From: Skeletonema tropicum
Lineage: Eukaryota > Bacillariophyta > Thalassiosirophyceae > Thalassiosirales > Thalassiosiraceae
Direction of reading: 5' to 3'
Length of the DNA: 64,000 bases
NCBI GenBank assembly: GCA_037178625.1
Contig: CM074131.1
Coordinates: forward strand, 2,418,001 to 2,482,000
Numbering within the stretch: the stretch's first letter is position 1; every line of letters starts with the position of its first letter. Both the position numbers and the translations under genes were made by a program. Under the pieces are notes generated by a model. It did not search any database, was not told the origin of the DNA, and saw only the letters and a list, made by a program, of their open reading frames with translations. Of the stretch, positions 11,282-21,277 are shown one piece after another.

Positions 11282-11572
11282 GATTTACATTGGCAACTTA
11301 GCAGGCAGCGTAGCTAGCGTAGGGAAAGGTAGGGAATAGGGAGGTTTGTTCGAGTTGAGTTTTGGTTTATTTTGATGGAGGAGGATGAGAAGTGGTGATG
11401 GAAGCGATCATTAGCGAAAGATTTCAGACGCCCTCACAATCCACAATCCAAACCAATGCTGAATAATGCAGCGCTTGTTTGGACTCACTCTAAGAAGCCC
11501 GGAAGTCATAACTTAGCAGAACTCTTGGCTCTTGGGCCAAATTGTTATCAATATTATATATTATACAAACAA

Positions 11573-13159
11573 TCAATCATCAGCTGTAAATCCCATGGGA
11601 CCCGACCATATCCATTTATTCGCAGCCCACTTGACATCATCTTCTCCAATCACAGGACAAGCTCCATGCAACGAAAGAGGATCCATCTGTCCTCTCGCAT
11701 CCAAGCTATAAAAGATGATAACTTTGCCCTTCTGTGGCTTCACCTTTAACCCATAATTGCAATCTGAATAGGCATACCCCCTTGGAAGTGGTTTGTTCCG
11801 ATACCGTGGAAAGATAGTCTCTCCACCTTCCTTGACAGTGGTAAGGTACCAAAACACTGTTGCAAATCTATTCTTCTTTCCATTGTCAATTAGGTCCAAT
11901 GTATGCTTGTCTGATTTATAATCCTTCGGATCAAAGAAATCATGATGAGCATCATACTTTTCACTTGTACCATATCGTAGCACTTGAAGAATCTCTTGGT
12001 GTACTTTTGGCACTCGTGTCAAGGAGGCGGTTCGATGATCAATTGCCGTCAATATTGGATCATTCTCCGAGTGAAGGAATGCCGATTGAGACGTCCTCCA
12101 ATTGGAGGCAGCCTTGCCCTTGTCGACATCCTTGAGTGACACACCTGAATATTGCATGTTGGGTTCCGCCGTGGTGGCGATGTGATCGCACTCTTGTTCG
12201 GTTAAGAATCCCTTGATAGAGACTACGAGTGGTGTCATGGACAATGTCTCAATGGTGATATTGCGTTTAGCTGTAGTAGAATCAGTTGTAAAATCCAATT
12301 TTGGTGATAATTCAATGGTCCGTTCAAATCCTTCTCTCACGCCAGGCCATCTCCAATTGCCACCCTGAAACACAAGTACCATTCCCGACGATACCAATTC
12401 TTGTACTATTTGCTCATTGGATTTGATTGTAGTTTTTGATCTCTGTTTCTTCCGACTACTGCTTTGTTCACCGTTTGAGGCTACAGCGTCATTTTCACCA
12501 ACAATGCGTTCTCCCAGTGGAGTAAACACTGCCCATGGTTGCTGTCGTGGTCCTTCTGGCGTTAATTTCAATTCTTTTACCATGAGGTCTTTTACTTGAT
12601 TCCAATCAATCGATCCAACACCACTATCACCACTACTACTTGATTTTGTTGTCCCAGCACTTGCAGTGAGTTTTTTACGTTGATACAATTTCGGTCGAAT
12701 GGCGTTTTGAAAGAAGGCAAATCTTAAGGTAGGACTGTCTTCTGCAGCGTCATTTAGTAGTGAGTCAATACATACGATGTGAAGGCCGGGAACAGGAGTG
12801 TCGTGAATATAATTGGCGAGATTGGAAGATGTGCATGGTGTATTTGGTGGTAGCCGAATCTTCTTATTGGATGATGTTGTTGCTGATGATGATGATGATG
12901 ATTGTGCCTCCGTCACATCGTCAGCTGGTAGTGGAGAAGACGACACGTCCAATTGTGTGGCATAATAGCGGACTGCATGGAAGGAGGGCGGAGAGAATAC
13001 CCCCAACGCAAAGAAGGCAATGACAGCCACGAAGATGTTCAAGCCTGTACTCGTTTGTTTTGGCTGTGGTGCCGCCGCTGCTGTATTAGGCGACAGATTT
13101 TTCTTCTTCGACGATCCTCCATTTGTCTTGGTAGCTCCCGGCGCATTCTTTGGCGGCAT
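11573..13159 (-). CDS. Prolyl 4-hydroxylase, type II membrane protein
   Basis: The protein has 528 residues. A short cytosolic Lys/Pro/Ala stretch is followed by one membrane segment at about 40-62 (NIFVAVIAFFALGVF), so the catalytic part faces the ER/Golgi lumen. The C-terminal 210 residues are an Fe(II)/2-oxoglutarate oxygenase of the prolyl hydroxylase alpha type. Its iron ligands are in YDAHHDFFD (His and Asp near 403-406) and SLHGACPV (His near 497), and the 2-oxoglutarate lysine is in KWAANKWIW. WYLTTVKEGGETIFP is also typical. It hydroxylates proline in secreted or cell-wall proteins. The middle region (residues 65-300) is poorly conserved in appearance, with Ser-rich runs from simple repeats. 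The 291-bp gap to the MoeB gene holds nothing visible. Confidence 0.92.
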   Translation of the reverse strand: MPPKNAPGATKTNGGSSKKKNLSPNTAAAAPQPKQTSTGLNIFVAVIAFFALGVFSPPSFHAVRYYATQLDVSSSPLPADDVTEAQSSSSSSATTSSNKKIRLPPNTPCTSSNLANYIHDTPVPGLHIVCIDSLLNDAAEDSPTLRFAFFQNAIRPKLYQRKKLTASAGTTKSSSSGDSGVGSIDWNQVKDLMVKELKLTPEGPRQQPWAVFTPLGERIVGENDAVASNGEQSSSRKKQRSKTTIKSNEQIVQELVSSGMVLVFQGGNWRWPGVREGFERTIELSPKLDFTTDSTTAKRNITIETLSMTPLVVSIKGFLTEQECDHIATTAEPNMQYSGVSLKDVDKGKAASNWRTSQSAFLHSENDPILTAIDHRTASLTRVPKVHQEILQVLRYGTSEKYDAHHDFFDPKDYKSDKHTLDLIDNGKKNRFATVFWYLTTVKEGGETIFPRYRNKPLPRGYAYSDCNYGLKVKPQKGKVIIFYSLDARGQMDPLSLHGACPVIGEDDVKWAANKWIWSGPMGFTADD

Positions 13160-13606
13160 GGTTGGATATTAGCAACAGGGCTGTTGTTACTGTGGAGATG
13201 CTGTCGACGATAATTGTAGCTTGAGAGGGTTTGGATATATAGGGCTGATTTATGCTCATGTAGCGTGCTCACACCATCGACGCGACATGAGAACTAGGAA
13301 AGTGAGCGGGCGTGCCCACAACATACACACCATGGTTTGAGGAGAAGCTTGACAGGAGAATTTTGGGGATTTATGGTCGTATTACGGTACTTTTTGGGTA
13401 TTTGTAGCTCATTTATACCCGATTTTGCAAAGTTGAGGGGCCCACGTGGGCGCTGCCCACAACATACCATGAAAAGCGCCCACCCACCCCTAATGAGAAC
13501 CCAAAAAACCAAACATCGAATCTTGATCGAATCGACACCGCATGCAGAAACTCAACCTAACTCAACGCCTATCCCTTCATAAAAATTATGCAATCATAAT
13601 GCAAAG
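13160..13606. promoter_or_regulatory. Divergent intergenic region (prolyl hydroxylase / DysF-TRAF gene)
   Basis: This 447-bp gap lies between outward-facing genes. A sequence near 13310-13330 (gcccacaacatacacaccatgg) is partly repeated near 13450-13475 (gcccacaacataccatg). The repeat GCCCACAACATAC may be a shared regulatory or duplicated element. Nothing else stands out. Confidence 0.35.
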
Positions 13607-15247
13607 ATGATGACCTCCGACAAGCCAGAGTTCTGCAGACTCGAGCGACCCATCGAAATATACGAAAATGAACGTCTCTGGATCGGACGTGGCTTCTCAA
13701 AGGCAGGCCTACTACCAACCGAAAGAGGACCATATTCCACACAGGACGGGTCACTCAGTTGGAAGTTGCTGAAGGACGCAAGTCTCGCCTTGCTGTGGGG
13801 AGATGTGACGTCTTCGTTGGATAGTATGGATTGGTTGTCCATGAATGGTAAAGCTTCTGCTGGAAGGAAAGTTACCCGTCGTGGATGGTCGTTTCATGAA
13901 GAAAATAATGGTACTGATCAGTCGATAGTAACAACAAATGAACAGCAAGACGATTATGAATGCAGCAGCATACAATCCAACAACAGCATCAATGCAAGTG
14001 ATGATGACTACTGTGGGTTCATACCATGCAAAGGTGCTGAAGATGGACCAACCGATCAAGATGGATGGCAATATTTCCCAGATTTTAAAGAACAATCCTT
14101 ATTGCACCCAAATAGACAGAGAGGATTACTCGATTTCGTACGACGTCGAAAGCTGCGTCGAATCGCCATGTTCCGACCAGACCACTTCCTTCCTAGAGAA
14201 ATATACAATAAATGCGACTTTTGTGATTCAAAAGCAGTGCAAGCACTTTCGGATGCCATGCTGGAGGCTCTTTCTCTTGCGTCTCTCTTTGCATATGGAC
14301 CGACTAATCCAGAGAAAGTTACGGATGCTCAAGTGATTCCACTCAAGGCGAAATTAATTGATGCACTTCAAATTGGAATGAACTGGAATAGTGACTTGAG
14401 AACGGATGACGCTGTAGACATTGATGACGTCAAGGAAAGATTGTGCTCATTTGCGGATAAGTGTGTAGGCAAAACCGGACCAATCGTGCATCTTCTCAAT
14501 CCGTACATGGATCAAAACATTCAGGAGATACAGCCACTTCGTAGAAAGGTGATTGTGAGGTACTTTACTGACGAGGAACGTGTCTCACTAGCTCGCCTAT
14601 TGATCAAGGATATAGATAGGGATGCATACCAGCTTCACTGTGAGAATGAGGCTTGTGCCAGTTCTCTAAATGCCAGTTCCAATCATGGAAGTACAGACGA
14701 GAACTCGATGAATTGTCCGTTTCAATTTGTGACCTGTCCAAATTACAAGTGTGGTGCACAAGTATCAAAGAAGTATGCGAAAGAACACGATGAGGAATGT
14801 GGATACAAAGTGTTACCGTGTCCGAGCGGTTGTGAAATGGGTGTTGCACGGCATGATATGCATGAACATGTGACAACACGTTGCATTCTGCGGGAAGCAG
14901 AATGCCCATTATCAATTGTTGGATGCACTGCCATAGTGAAAGCCGCAGATGTCACCCAACATCTAAACCAGCATGCAGACACTCACTTTATGTTGCTATC
15001 CACACGTATGATGGAGTACCAACAACTCTTCAAACAGTTTGACACAAAGATCAAAATGCTCGAGGAGAAGAATTCCAAGTTGGAGCGTGAGTTGGCTCGT
15101 ACTACTGCCCTGTTGTCAACAAAGAATGAATCTAATGCTATTTCAAACGACTTGAAAAAGGTAACGAAGCGACTCAATGCGTTGGAAAGTTCTTGTCGAA
15201 CCGAGTTTAAGAAGGTTGAGTATGATCGAAGATCGCATAAGAAGTAG
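13607..15247 (+). CDS. DysF-domain plus TRAF-type zinc-finger protein
   Basis: The protein has 546 residues in one exon. Residues 8-60 (PIEIYENERLWIGRGFSKAG, then LLPTERGPYS) match the DysFN half of a dysferlin domain. GWQYFPDFKEQ at about 151 and FVRRRKLRRIAMF at about 180 match the DysFC half, with an acidic Asn/Ser-rich insert between them. A KCDFCDSKAVQALSDAM helix region follows at about 203. Residues 370-455 carry paired C-x5-C...C-x-H style knuckles (CPFQFVTCPNYKC, HDEEC, LPCPSGC, HMHEHVTTRC, CPLSIVGC), a TRAF-type zinc finger. A coiled coil at 463-510 follows. DysF is found in dysferlin and in peroxins that shape membranes. TRAF fingers bind proteins, often in ubiquitin signalling. 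A membrane-associated scaffold is inference. Confidence 0.8.
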   Translation: MMTSDKPEFCRLERPIEIYENERLWIGRGFSKAGLLPTERGPYSTQDGSLSWKLLKDASLALLWGDVTSSLDSMDWLSMNGKASAGRKVTRRGWSFHEENNGTDQSIVTTNEQQDDYECSSIQSNNSINASDDDYCGFIPCKGAEDGPTDQDGWQYFPDFKEQSLLHPNRQRGLLDFVRRRKLRRIAMFRPDHFLPREIYNKCDFCDSKAVQALSDAMLEALSLASLFAYGPTNPEKVTDAQVIPLKAKLIDALQIGMNWNSDLRTDDAVDIDDVKERLCSFADKCVGKTGPIVHLLNPYMDQNIQEIQPLRRKVIVRYFTDEERVSLARLLIKDIDRDAYQLHCENEACASSLNASSNHGSTDENSMNCPFQFVTCPNYKCGAQVSKKYAKEHDEECGYKVLPCPSGCEMGVARHDMHEHVTTRCILREAECPLSIVGCTAIVKAADVTQHLNQHADTHFMLLSTRMMEYQQLFKQFDTKIKMLEEKNSKLERELARTTALLSTKNESNAISNDLKKVTKRLNALESSCRTEFKKVEYDRRSHKK

Positions 15248-16864
15248 AAATAATGCAAAGTTAGGCTTGTCAAGCAATGCTTGCGAAGAGGAGCATCCGC
15301 TGTGGTATCTGCAGCATTCCTGCTTGGATAACAACTTTCATATTGACCTCCCCACGGGTTCTAAGCCTCCCGGTCTAAGTTCAAAAGTAGGAGTATCAAC
15401 GTAGGAATAGTACATAACAGGTGATATGACTATCGCTACGACATTTGTTAACCCTTACTAACCAAAACAGGCAAAAATCAATATATTTTCTTGACGGGCT
15501 AACTATCGCCAAACACTTTTTCATCTCCACTCAACATCACCAAGATGAGGAGCACCGGCACCATGGTGTGTTTGCGTCCTATGGTGATATAATGTCCCAT
15601 CTTGATATACTGGTGAAATTTTTTGGCAACGAACTCTACACCCATATTGTAGTTCATTAATAAAAAAGTTCACCAGTATACAATAACGTCGAATTAATTC
15701 TCGTCGACATATTTTATCGCTAGAAATTTCCCCTCGACGACACAGTCTGCCGCTGCCATATTTATCCAAAAGAGAGGCAGTAGGGTGTGCCATCACTCCG
15801 CCCTGCCCCTTCCAATCGACAACCAAACATATATTATTCGTAGGTTATGCTTATCGCCACAGTAATCACCGTATTCACCAAGAATATAAGTGATCTAGCC
15901 ACACCATCATCAAAAGCCACCTGTCGCCTTGTTGCGACCGACACTCTCACCAAAGGATGCATCACAGAGGGAACGAAGCCCTGAAACTTATGCCCCAGTT
16001 ATAATATGATATAGAGCGATGATTGGGGGGCATAAACCTGATAAAAAGAGTCTTATTGTCTCCTTGAAGCGACGAGTCAATAATTACAAAAAACTCGTCT
16101 CAAATGGGCATAATAACCACCATCAATTGTTGTATACAGCCACCAATAATTCCAAAACACATCCAAAACAGAACTAACAAATCATTGCGGTAATAATATA
16201 CATTGGTATTGTTTGGAGTAGTGTTTTCAATCGGATAATATTAAATATTATTTGGTACAATAAATTACAAAAAAATGTAGGCCTCTACACCATGATTAAT
16301 ATGACATCTACACCTATATTGCGGCTGCTGAAGCGTGTATACCCCCCCGACATCCTCTTTCATGTTGAGAGTTGAAGAATTGTGTTTGCATTGTTGTTAT
16401 GGACTGTTTATATGGTTGATTGTTGCATATTAATTATGTGAAACATCACATATCCGATCACATGTGCGCCTGGGTAATAAAAAATAGAGGGAGCACTCTC
16501 ATACGTGGGGCACGACCTCGGAAGTCAATATTATGTTGCAGATGAGATATGTAAAGTAGGGGACCTTGTAGTGCAGAGTATCATTGCCAAAAGGATCATA
16601 TCACAGGTGGACGAAGATGACCAATTTTCATATCGTTGATGGCGAGTACAATAACTCAACGACGGCATCTACCTCGACAAAGGAACGCCTCCATAATATA
16701 CCCAATAGTAATGGAGAGCGATATTGGTGCGTATATTGGTTATATTTGAAGCGTGTGCATTGTTGGGGCCGACGGTAGGAGCGGCAGCTTCATGGTTGAT
16801 GTCAAAAAGTGCAGCATTAGGTACGACTTACAGGTAGTATGTACGTTCTACGAAGATTTGAATT
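15248..16864. other. Gene-free region left of the hAT element
   Basis: These 1.6 kb are AT-rich and contain no protein that I can support. One imperfect inverted repeat (about 15606-15681) is listed separately. Short open frames here lack domain features. The stretch probably holds the 3' end of the DysF-TRAF transcript and decayed mobile DNA, but the latter is a guess. Confidence 0.4.
15606..15681. repeat. Imperfect hairpin
   Basis: The left arm tatactggtgaaatttttt (from about 15606) and the right arm aaaaaagttcaccagtata (to about 15680) are reverse complements apart from one position. Further loose pairing (gaac/gttc) extends inward around a 20-30 nt loop. It could be a small inverted-repeat element or a transcript hairpin. 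Confidence 0.5.
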
Positions 16865-16872
16865 CCTACGTA

Positions 16873-16890
16873 TAGCGTAATGGAATTTCA
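16873..16890 (+). repeat. hAT left terminal inverted repeat
   Basis: TAGCGTAATGGAATTTCA. It is identical to the reverse complement of 20093-20110. Confidence 0.93.
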
Positions 16891-17021
16891 CCATTTTTGG
16901 AGGGGGTTGAAAATTGCAGGTTGAAATTTCAGAAATTTCAGAAATTTCAAGGGATTAAATTTCACTCTAGCTTATCCTGAGATAGTCGTAATACTTTGCA
17001 CTCTGCAGTCAACACATCACT

Positions 17022-19634
17022 CTAAGAGAGACTGTCAGCAAGCTTCTTTCCAAGCATCTTCTTCGCATCCATGATATGACGGAGGTTTTCCTTCCCTCGA
17101 AGAAGTGCAACACCAGTTGGATCCTTCATCCTATTCCTATCCTTCACAAGAATGCTGTTCTTCAGAGGTTTGGCCCTACGCTCACAATCCATCGATCCGA
17201 CAGTTCCCATAGACATTAGAGGCTTAGCAACCAATCGATAGAAGTCAGATGATCCTGCATAACATTCAAACCACGTGATGCGACCAGAAATAGCACCAGT
17301 TGATTCCACATACTGTACCACATTTTTGATACTAAAAGACTTGTTGTTCTGTTGCAGCTGTTCCAAAGATGGAAGCGATGGAAGTGGAACGTCAAAAGAA
17401 TGAAACCAGTCATTGTTTTGAGTATCAAAGTCCTCAAAATCCTTTTTAACTCTCCTCCGCATCTCATCAGAACCATCTTCACCCAAAGGCACATACCACT
17501 CGATCATCTTCCTTACGAGCGCAGCCTTGTTAGTCTGCAGGTAGAACAACTCCCTCCACACACGAGAGTTTGGGTCACAGAGGAAACACATCAAGTGATG
17601 CTCATCGAGTAAACCAACCTTCAGTCCGCTGGGATCAACACCATCCATATTGAAACGTTCACGGATCATACCAGCAACTTCTGCTCTTGAGCCCTGACCA
17701 AGAAGTTCATCAAACTCGGGAGTGAGACACTTGTTAATATCATTGCGCAGCGCTTGAACCAAGAGGGGGTAAGCACTAAGTGGCATATCCTTGCGGGAAC
17801 AAGCCAAATGTGCTTCCTTGAAAGGGAGCGTGAAGGCAATAACAACATCAAACATCTTCCAAATATTTTCCTTCTTGAAGTGATCCATCAGCTCATCCAA
17901 CTCAGCTTGCTTTGTTGCAGTGCGCTCACTACGATACTTTTGATACTCCGCCTTGCCAGGAAGTACAAGAAGAAAGTCACGACACTTGCGAGCGCTCACA
18001 ACAACGTCATGTAGAAGGTTCATCCGTGTCTCCACGGGGCAGAAAACTTTGGAGTAAAACACGAGCTCATCCACTAGAGCTGCGCTGCGTCGGAAAGAAT
18101 CAATGCGATCAATCTTCACGAAGTCCCTGACTTTCCTAGCATACTTTATGACAAGTTGCATAACTGAAGTCTTGGCTAGGTCTTTCATAAGCAAATCGAT
18201 GCAATGAGCCGGATCGCGTGTAACTATGACCTTCATCCCTGGATACTTTTCTTCAAGTTCCTTCCCAACTCGATCCGCAACATGCCTTGCAGCATTATCA
18301 ACAGGAATGCTCACAATCTTCGCATTGTATTCTTTCATGACGTTTTCACAAACCCTCACAGCATCCTCTATTTCGGCTTCGGTAACATGCTTATCGCTTC
18401 CAAGATCTTTCCATTCGAGGAAGAGTGAGAAGTCACTCTTCGCGACGGTGTATACGATCTAGGCAGAAGAGGATACAGCAGGGCAACATAAATAGTAGTG
18501 AGACAATTGAAAGCAATGAAGTTATTGTACAGAACATAAATCACGTACCTTTTGTTTGCCCAAGACAGTGACTCCATCCATCGCAACATTTACATGTCCG
18601 GGAATTTTTGCCATAAATGATTTCAACTCCGATGTCGTTTGTTTATCAATTTTAATGACATACTTGTCATAGATTGTTTCAACATCACTTGGAATGAACT
18701 TCAAGATGGCAGGGTATCGTTGGTGTAGGCTTGCTTGCACCCAAGGATCCAATAGACGACTCAATGGCTCGCCACGAGCGACAATGGCTCGTACCTCGTG
18801 CATGAGTACAATGTCAGCAGATGCCTGGTTCATGCTCTTACCATACGTGTGCTCCATAGTAGTTTGTGCAGATGGTACACGCTTTGTTTTCTTGCGAGGG
18901 GGAACGGATGTGGAGGTGGATTTGGTGACATCACTAACGTCCCCAGAGTTGGATAGTAGATCAATCACCGCAACGGGGCCATGATTACTACGCATGGCAG
19001 CAACAGTTTCACTTGGGTTGGATTGAAGTGCAAGATACGTTGCTTGTTTCTTATTCGCTTGAGCCCCTCCTTCGATTTGTCTCCTTGTGTGAGGGCATGT
19101 CAACCCTTCACATTCGTGGAGAGAATGTTTTCTAGCTCTTGTTGCATTAAATGTCGCTAGCAACTTGTTGTACTTAGGACAGTGCTTGCATACAATACGT
19201 AACTTGCCATTGGGTTGGGGCGTGATTTCGTATTGGGAATAGAGCGTTGAGTCTCGTTGCTTTTTGGCATCCGGAGCTGCTGCAAAAGGCACAGCAGCAG
19301 GTGGTGCTGCGGGTGGATCGACTGCAGCGACGGCAGGTGGATCGACAGCAGCGACGGCAGCATCGGCAGTTGGGGCCGCAGCGGTGAGCTTGTGTTGGAC
19401 ACAGTGAAGACACATGAGAGCGGTATGGGAGTTGGCAAGTGTTTTTGCATGATCATTAAGATCCCCTGCAGGGTTTTTGTAGGATGGGTTGCCCACAATT
19501 TCCTCACAGTAGAGTTTACCGCAAAGGGCACCATGAATTGGTCCTTCACACATCATGCACTGATGATCAGCCGGGTTGTTGAGGGGGGAGTTCTTCATGC
19601 CACAAAGGGCGTTGGCGGCGCATGTCAAAAGCAT
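17022..19634 (-). CDS. hAT-type transposase (BED-like zinc finger, DUF659, dimerisation domain)
   Basis: The exons are 19634-18549 and 18458-17022. The 90-nt intron is gtacgt...gcctag, in phase 0, giving 840 residues. The N-terminus has an unusual Cys/His knot (HQCMMCEGPIHGALCGKLYC, residues about 24-43). An Ala/Pro-rich linker follows, then a BED-like finger (CKHCPKYNK...KHSLHEC, about 170-195) for DNA binding. GHVNVAMDGVTVLGKQK, read across the splice into IVYTVAKSDFSLFLEWKDLG, is the start of the RNase H-like DUF659 catalytic region. VTRDPAHCIDLLMKDL follows. Near the C-terminus (about 730-800) FECYAGSSDFYRLVAKPLMS and DCERRAKPLKNSILVKDRNR resemble the hAT dimerisation domain. No stop or frame change is present. 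The protein would cut and paste the surrounding element. Confidence 0.9.
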
Positions 19635-20092
19635 TATTGTTGAAGATTATTGAATTGTTGTTGTTATTGCCAGGCAAACTATGACAGCGTGGTAGACGGC
19701 AGAGTGAACAAAAAGTTGATTTGTGCACATACCCGCACCCAAAATAAGAGCCATCCGCGCCCAAAATCATCTGGTACATGCCAATGCAGGAACACGCATG
19801 TAAGCTGAATTACTACGAAGGAATAAGTAATACTGCATTGTTAGTCGCCAGCATTTTGGTGAAGAGTTACTCTCCGCTGAGTTGACAAACTCATCATCTG
19901 GATGGTGCGTGGTGTTCTTTGGGGTTTGGTGGTTGGTGGAATGAAGGGTCTTAGGTTATTTTTGTGCTACGTGTTGGTTCAGTACCATCCGTTCGCGCCA
20001 GAATTTTTGTGAAATTTCATTGTTGGCCAAAATTGGTGCAACTTTCACCCTGTAAATTTCACGAAAGTTGCAGTAGTGAAATTTCACCCTTT

Positions 20093-20110
20093 TGAAATTC
20101 CATTACGCTA
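20093..20110 (-). repeat. hAT right terminal inverted repeat
   Basis: Reads TGAAATTCCATTACGCTA on the + strand, the exact reverse complement of the left end. It is followed by the target duplication CCTACGTA at 20111-20118. Confidence 0.93.
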
Positions 20111-20329
20111 CCTACGTAGGCCTTAGAACCCGTGATCCCGCCCGTCCCTGTCCTCTCGGACATCCTTCCCTGTCCGCATTTCACCGGTGCTGTCCGCTGT
20201 CCCATCACCATGAACCTTTTTATGAAACTTTGCGGACCACTTCCATAAGAGAGGTTCCACTGGTACAAAAGTCACGTAGAAACTGCTCACCGTAGGAATT
20301 CAACCAAATTTGTAGGAATTCAAAACCTT

Positions 20330-20813
20330 GACGAAACGTGACGCGCCCTCTTCCCGCCAATTTTTTTATTAGTAAAATGCTCTAGCTTTGGGTCCGAGCG
20401 GCCAAAATTAAGTTTCAGGGAAGTGGTTTACATGCTATTCCCGAGATACTATCCTTTAGGTGACTATTATGTGAGTATATACTGTGCTGGGTAGGTGATG
20501 AAAGCGTATATTTTCGTCGAGCTATGCATTTGAAGGTACCCTCTAGCTTCATGCTAGTCATGATGGCTGATGGCCGGCCAAATTTGTCTAGCAAAAAGCT
20601 AGTGTACTCTCACATGCATTTCTCAGCAGAGAGTTGGAATTATCGGCCAACCAACATATGTACAGAACCCCCATTACGGTCGACAAAAGGATGGTAGTAC
20701 CTTTAAAGCCGGTACATCAACTCTTTCAATCTCGATTTTGGCCGCTCGGACCCAAAGCTAGAGCATTTCACTAATAAAAAAATTGGCGGGAAGGGGGCGC
20801 GTCACGTTTCGTC
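20330..20813. repeat. Foldback / MITE-like element with 79-bp inverted arms
   Basis: The left arm 20330-20408 begins gacgaaacgtgacgcgcc and ends gcggccaaaat. The right arm 20735-20813 is its reverse complement with two differences in 79 positions (one in gcgccctcttccc, one in agtaaaatgc). The 326-bp middle has no supported open frame. No target duplication is obvious at either edge, so the true ends may differ by a few bases. It lies only 219 bp beyond the hAT element and ends 87 bp before the start codon of the Sm-like gene. It is probably a non-autonomous DNA element. Its ends do not match the hAT ends. Confidence 0.85.
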
Positions 20814-20900
20814 GATTTTTTTTTACGTGGATTTTGTACCAGAGTTCTACGTACGGGGCGGGTGAGCGTCTGGAACCCCGCTTATACAGTGCAAGCAATA

Positions 20901-21268
20901 ATGGCACCATCAAAAGCAGCCGATGCCAATCTTGCCCCGCTATTGAGATACTTTGTAGGAATAGATTTAATTGTAGAGACAAAGCACGGCCGATCGTTCA
21001 AAGGAGCCCTGATATCGGCTGATCAGTACATGAATTTGGTACTAAAACGTGTTGACAAAAAGAAACAAACGAAAGCAATCCACAGCCACAATAACGGCAG
21101 ACGAGGCAGAAGCATTTGACTGGGTGCACATTCGTGGACCAACAATCCGATACTATTGTCTTTGGTGCCAATATAGATATTGCAGGAGTGATCAAGGCTG
21201 GAAAGGACAGGGAGCGTGCAGCTAGTGACAAGTACAGAAGAGGCATCCGAAAGGGGCCAAAAAAGTGA
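20901..21268 (+). CDS. Sm-like (LSm) protein, reading frame broken twice
   Basis: The start ATG opens MAPSKAADANLAPLLRYFVG and continues IDLIVETKHGRSFKGALISA, then DQYMNLVLK. This is the Sm1 motif (hydrophobic strand, G-R-x-F-x-G, D-x-x-M-N). A second block in another frame gives TADEAEAFDWVHIRGPTIRY, the Sm2 motif (I-R-G-x-x-I-R-Y). A third frame gives the basic tail ending KYRRGIRKGPKK and TGA at 21266-21268. Frame changes fall at about 21050-21085 (an A-rich run) and about 21153. The overall layout resembles LSm10 or SmD1. Sm proteins form rings on small RNAs. No intron fits the jumps, so this is either a pseudogene or carries sequence errors. A foldback element ends 87 bp upstream. Confidence 0.65.
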
Positions 21269-21277
21269 TTTATTTAT

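Larger units (their letters stand above)
16873..20110 (-). mobile_element. Complete hAT-family DNA transposon with TIRs and 8-bp target duplication
   Basis: The element is 3,238 bp. The terminal inverted repeat TAGCGTAATGGAATTTCA (16873-16890) is matched perfectly by the reverse complement at 20093-20110 (18 of 18). CCTACGTA stands directly outside both ends (16865-16872 and 20111-20118), an exact 8-bp target-site duplication, the size made by hAT transposases. The TIR start TAGCG fits the hAT end pattern. Inside each end lie repeats of GAAATTTCA-like words (16920-16970 and 20015-20100), the usual place for transposase binding. The only gene within is a full-length, uninterrupted, spliced hAT/DUF659 transposase on the minus strand. 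Perfect ends and an open frame point to recent insertion and possible present activity. The target reads CCTACGTAGG, a palindrome, when the element is removed. Confidence 0.95.
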
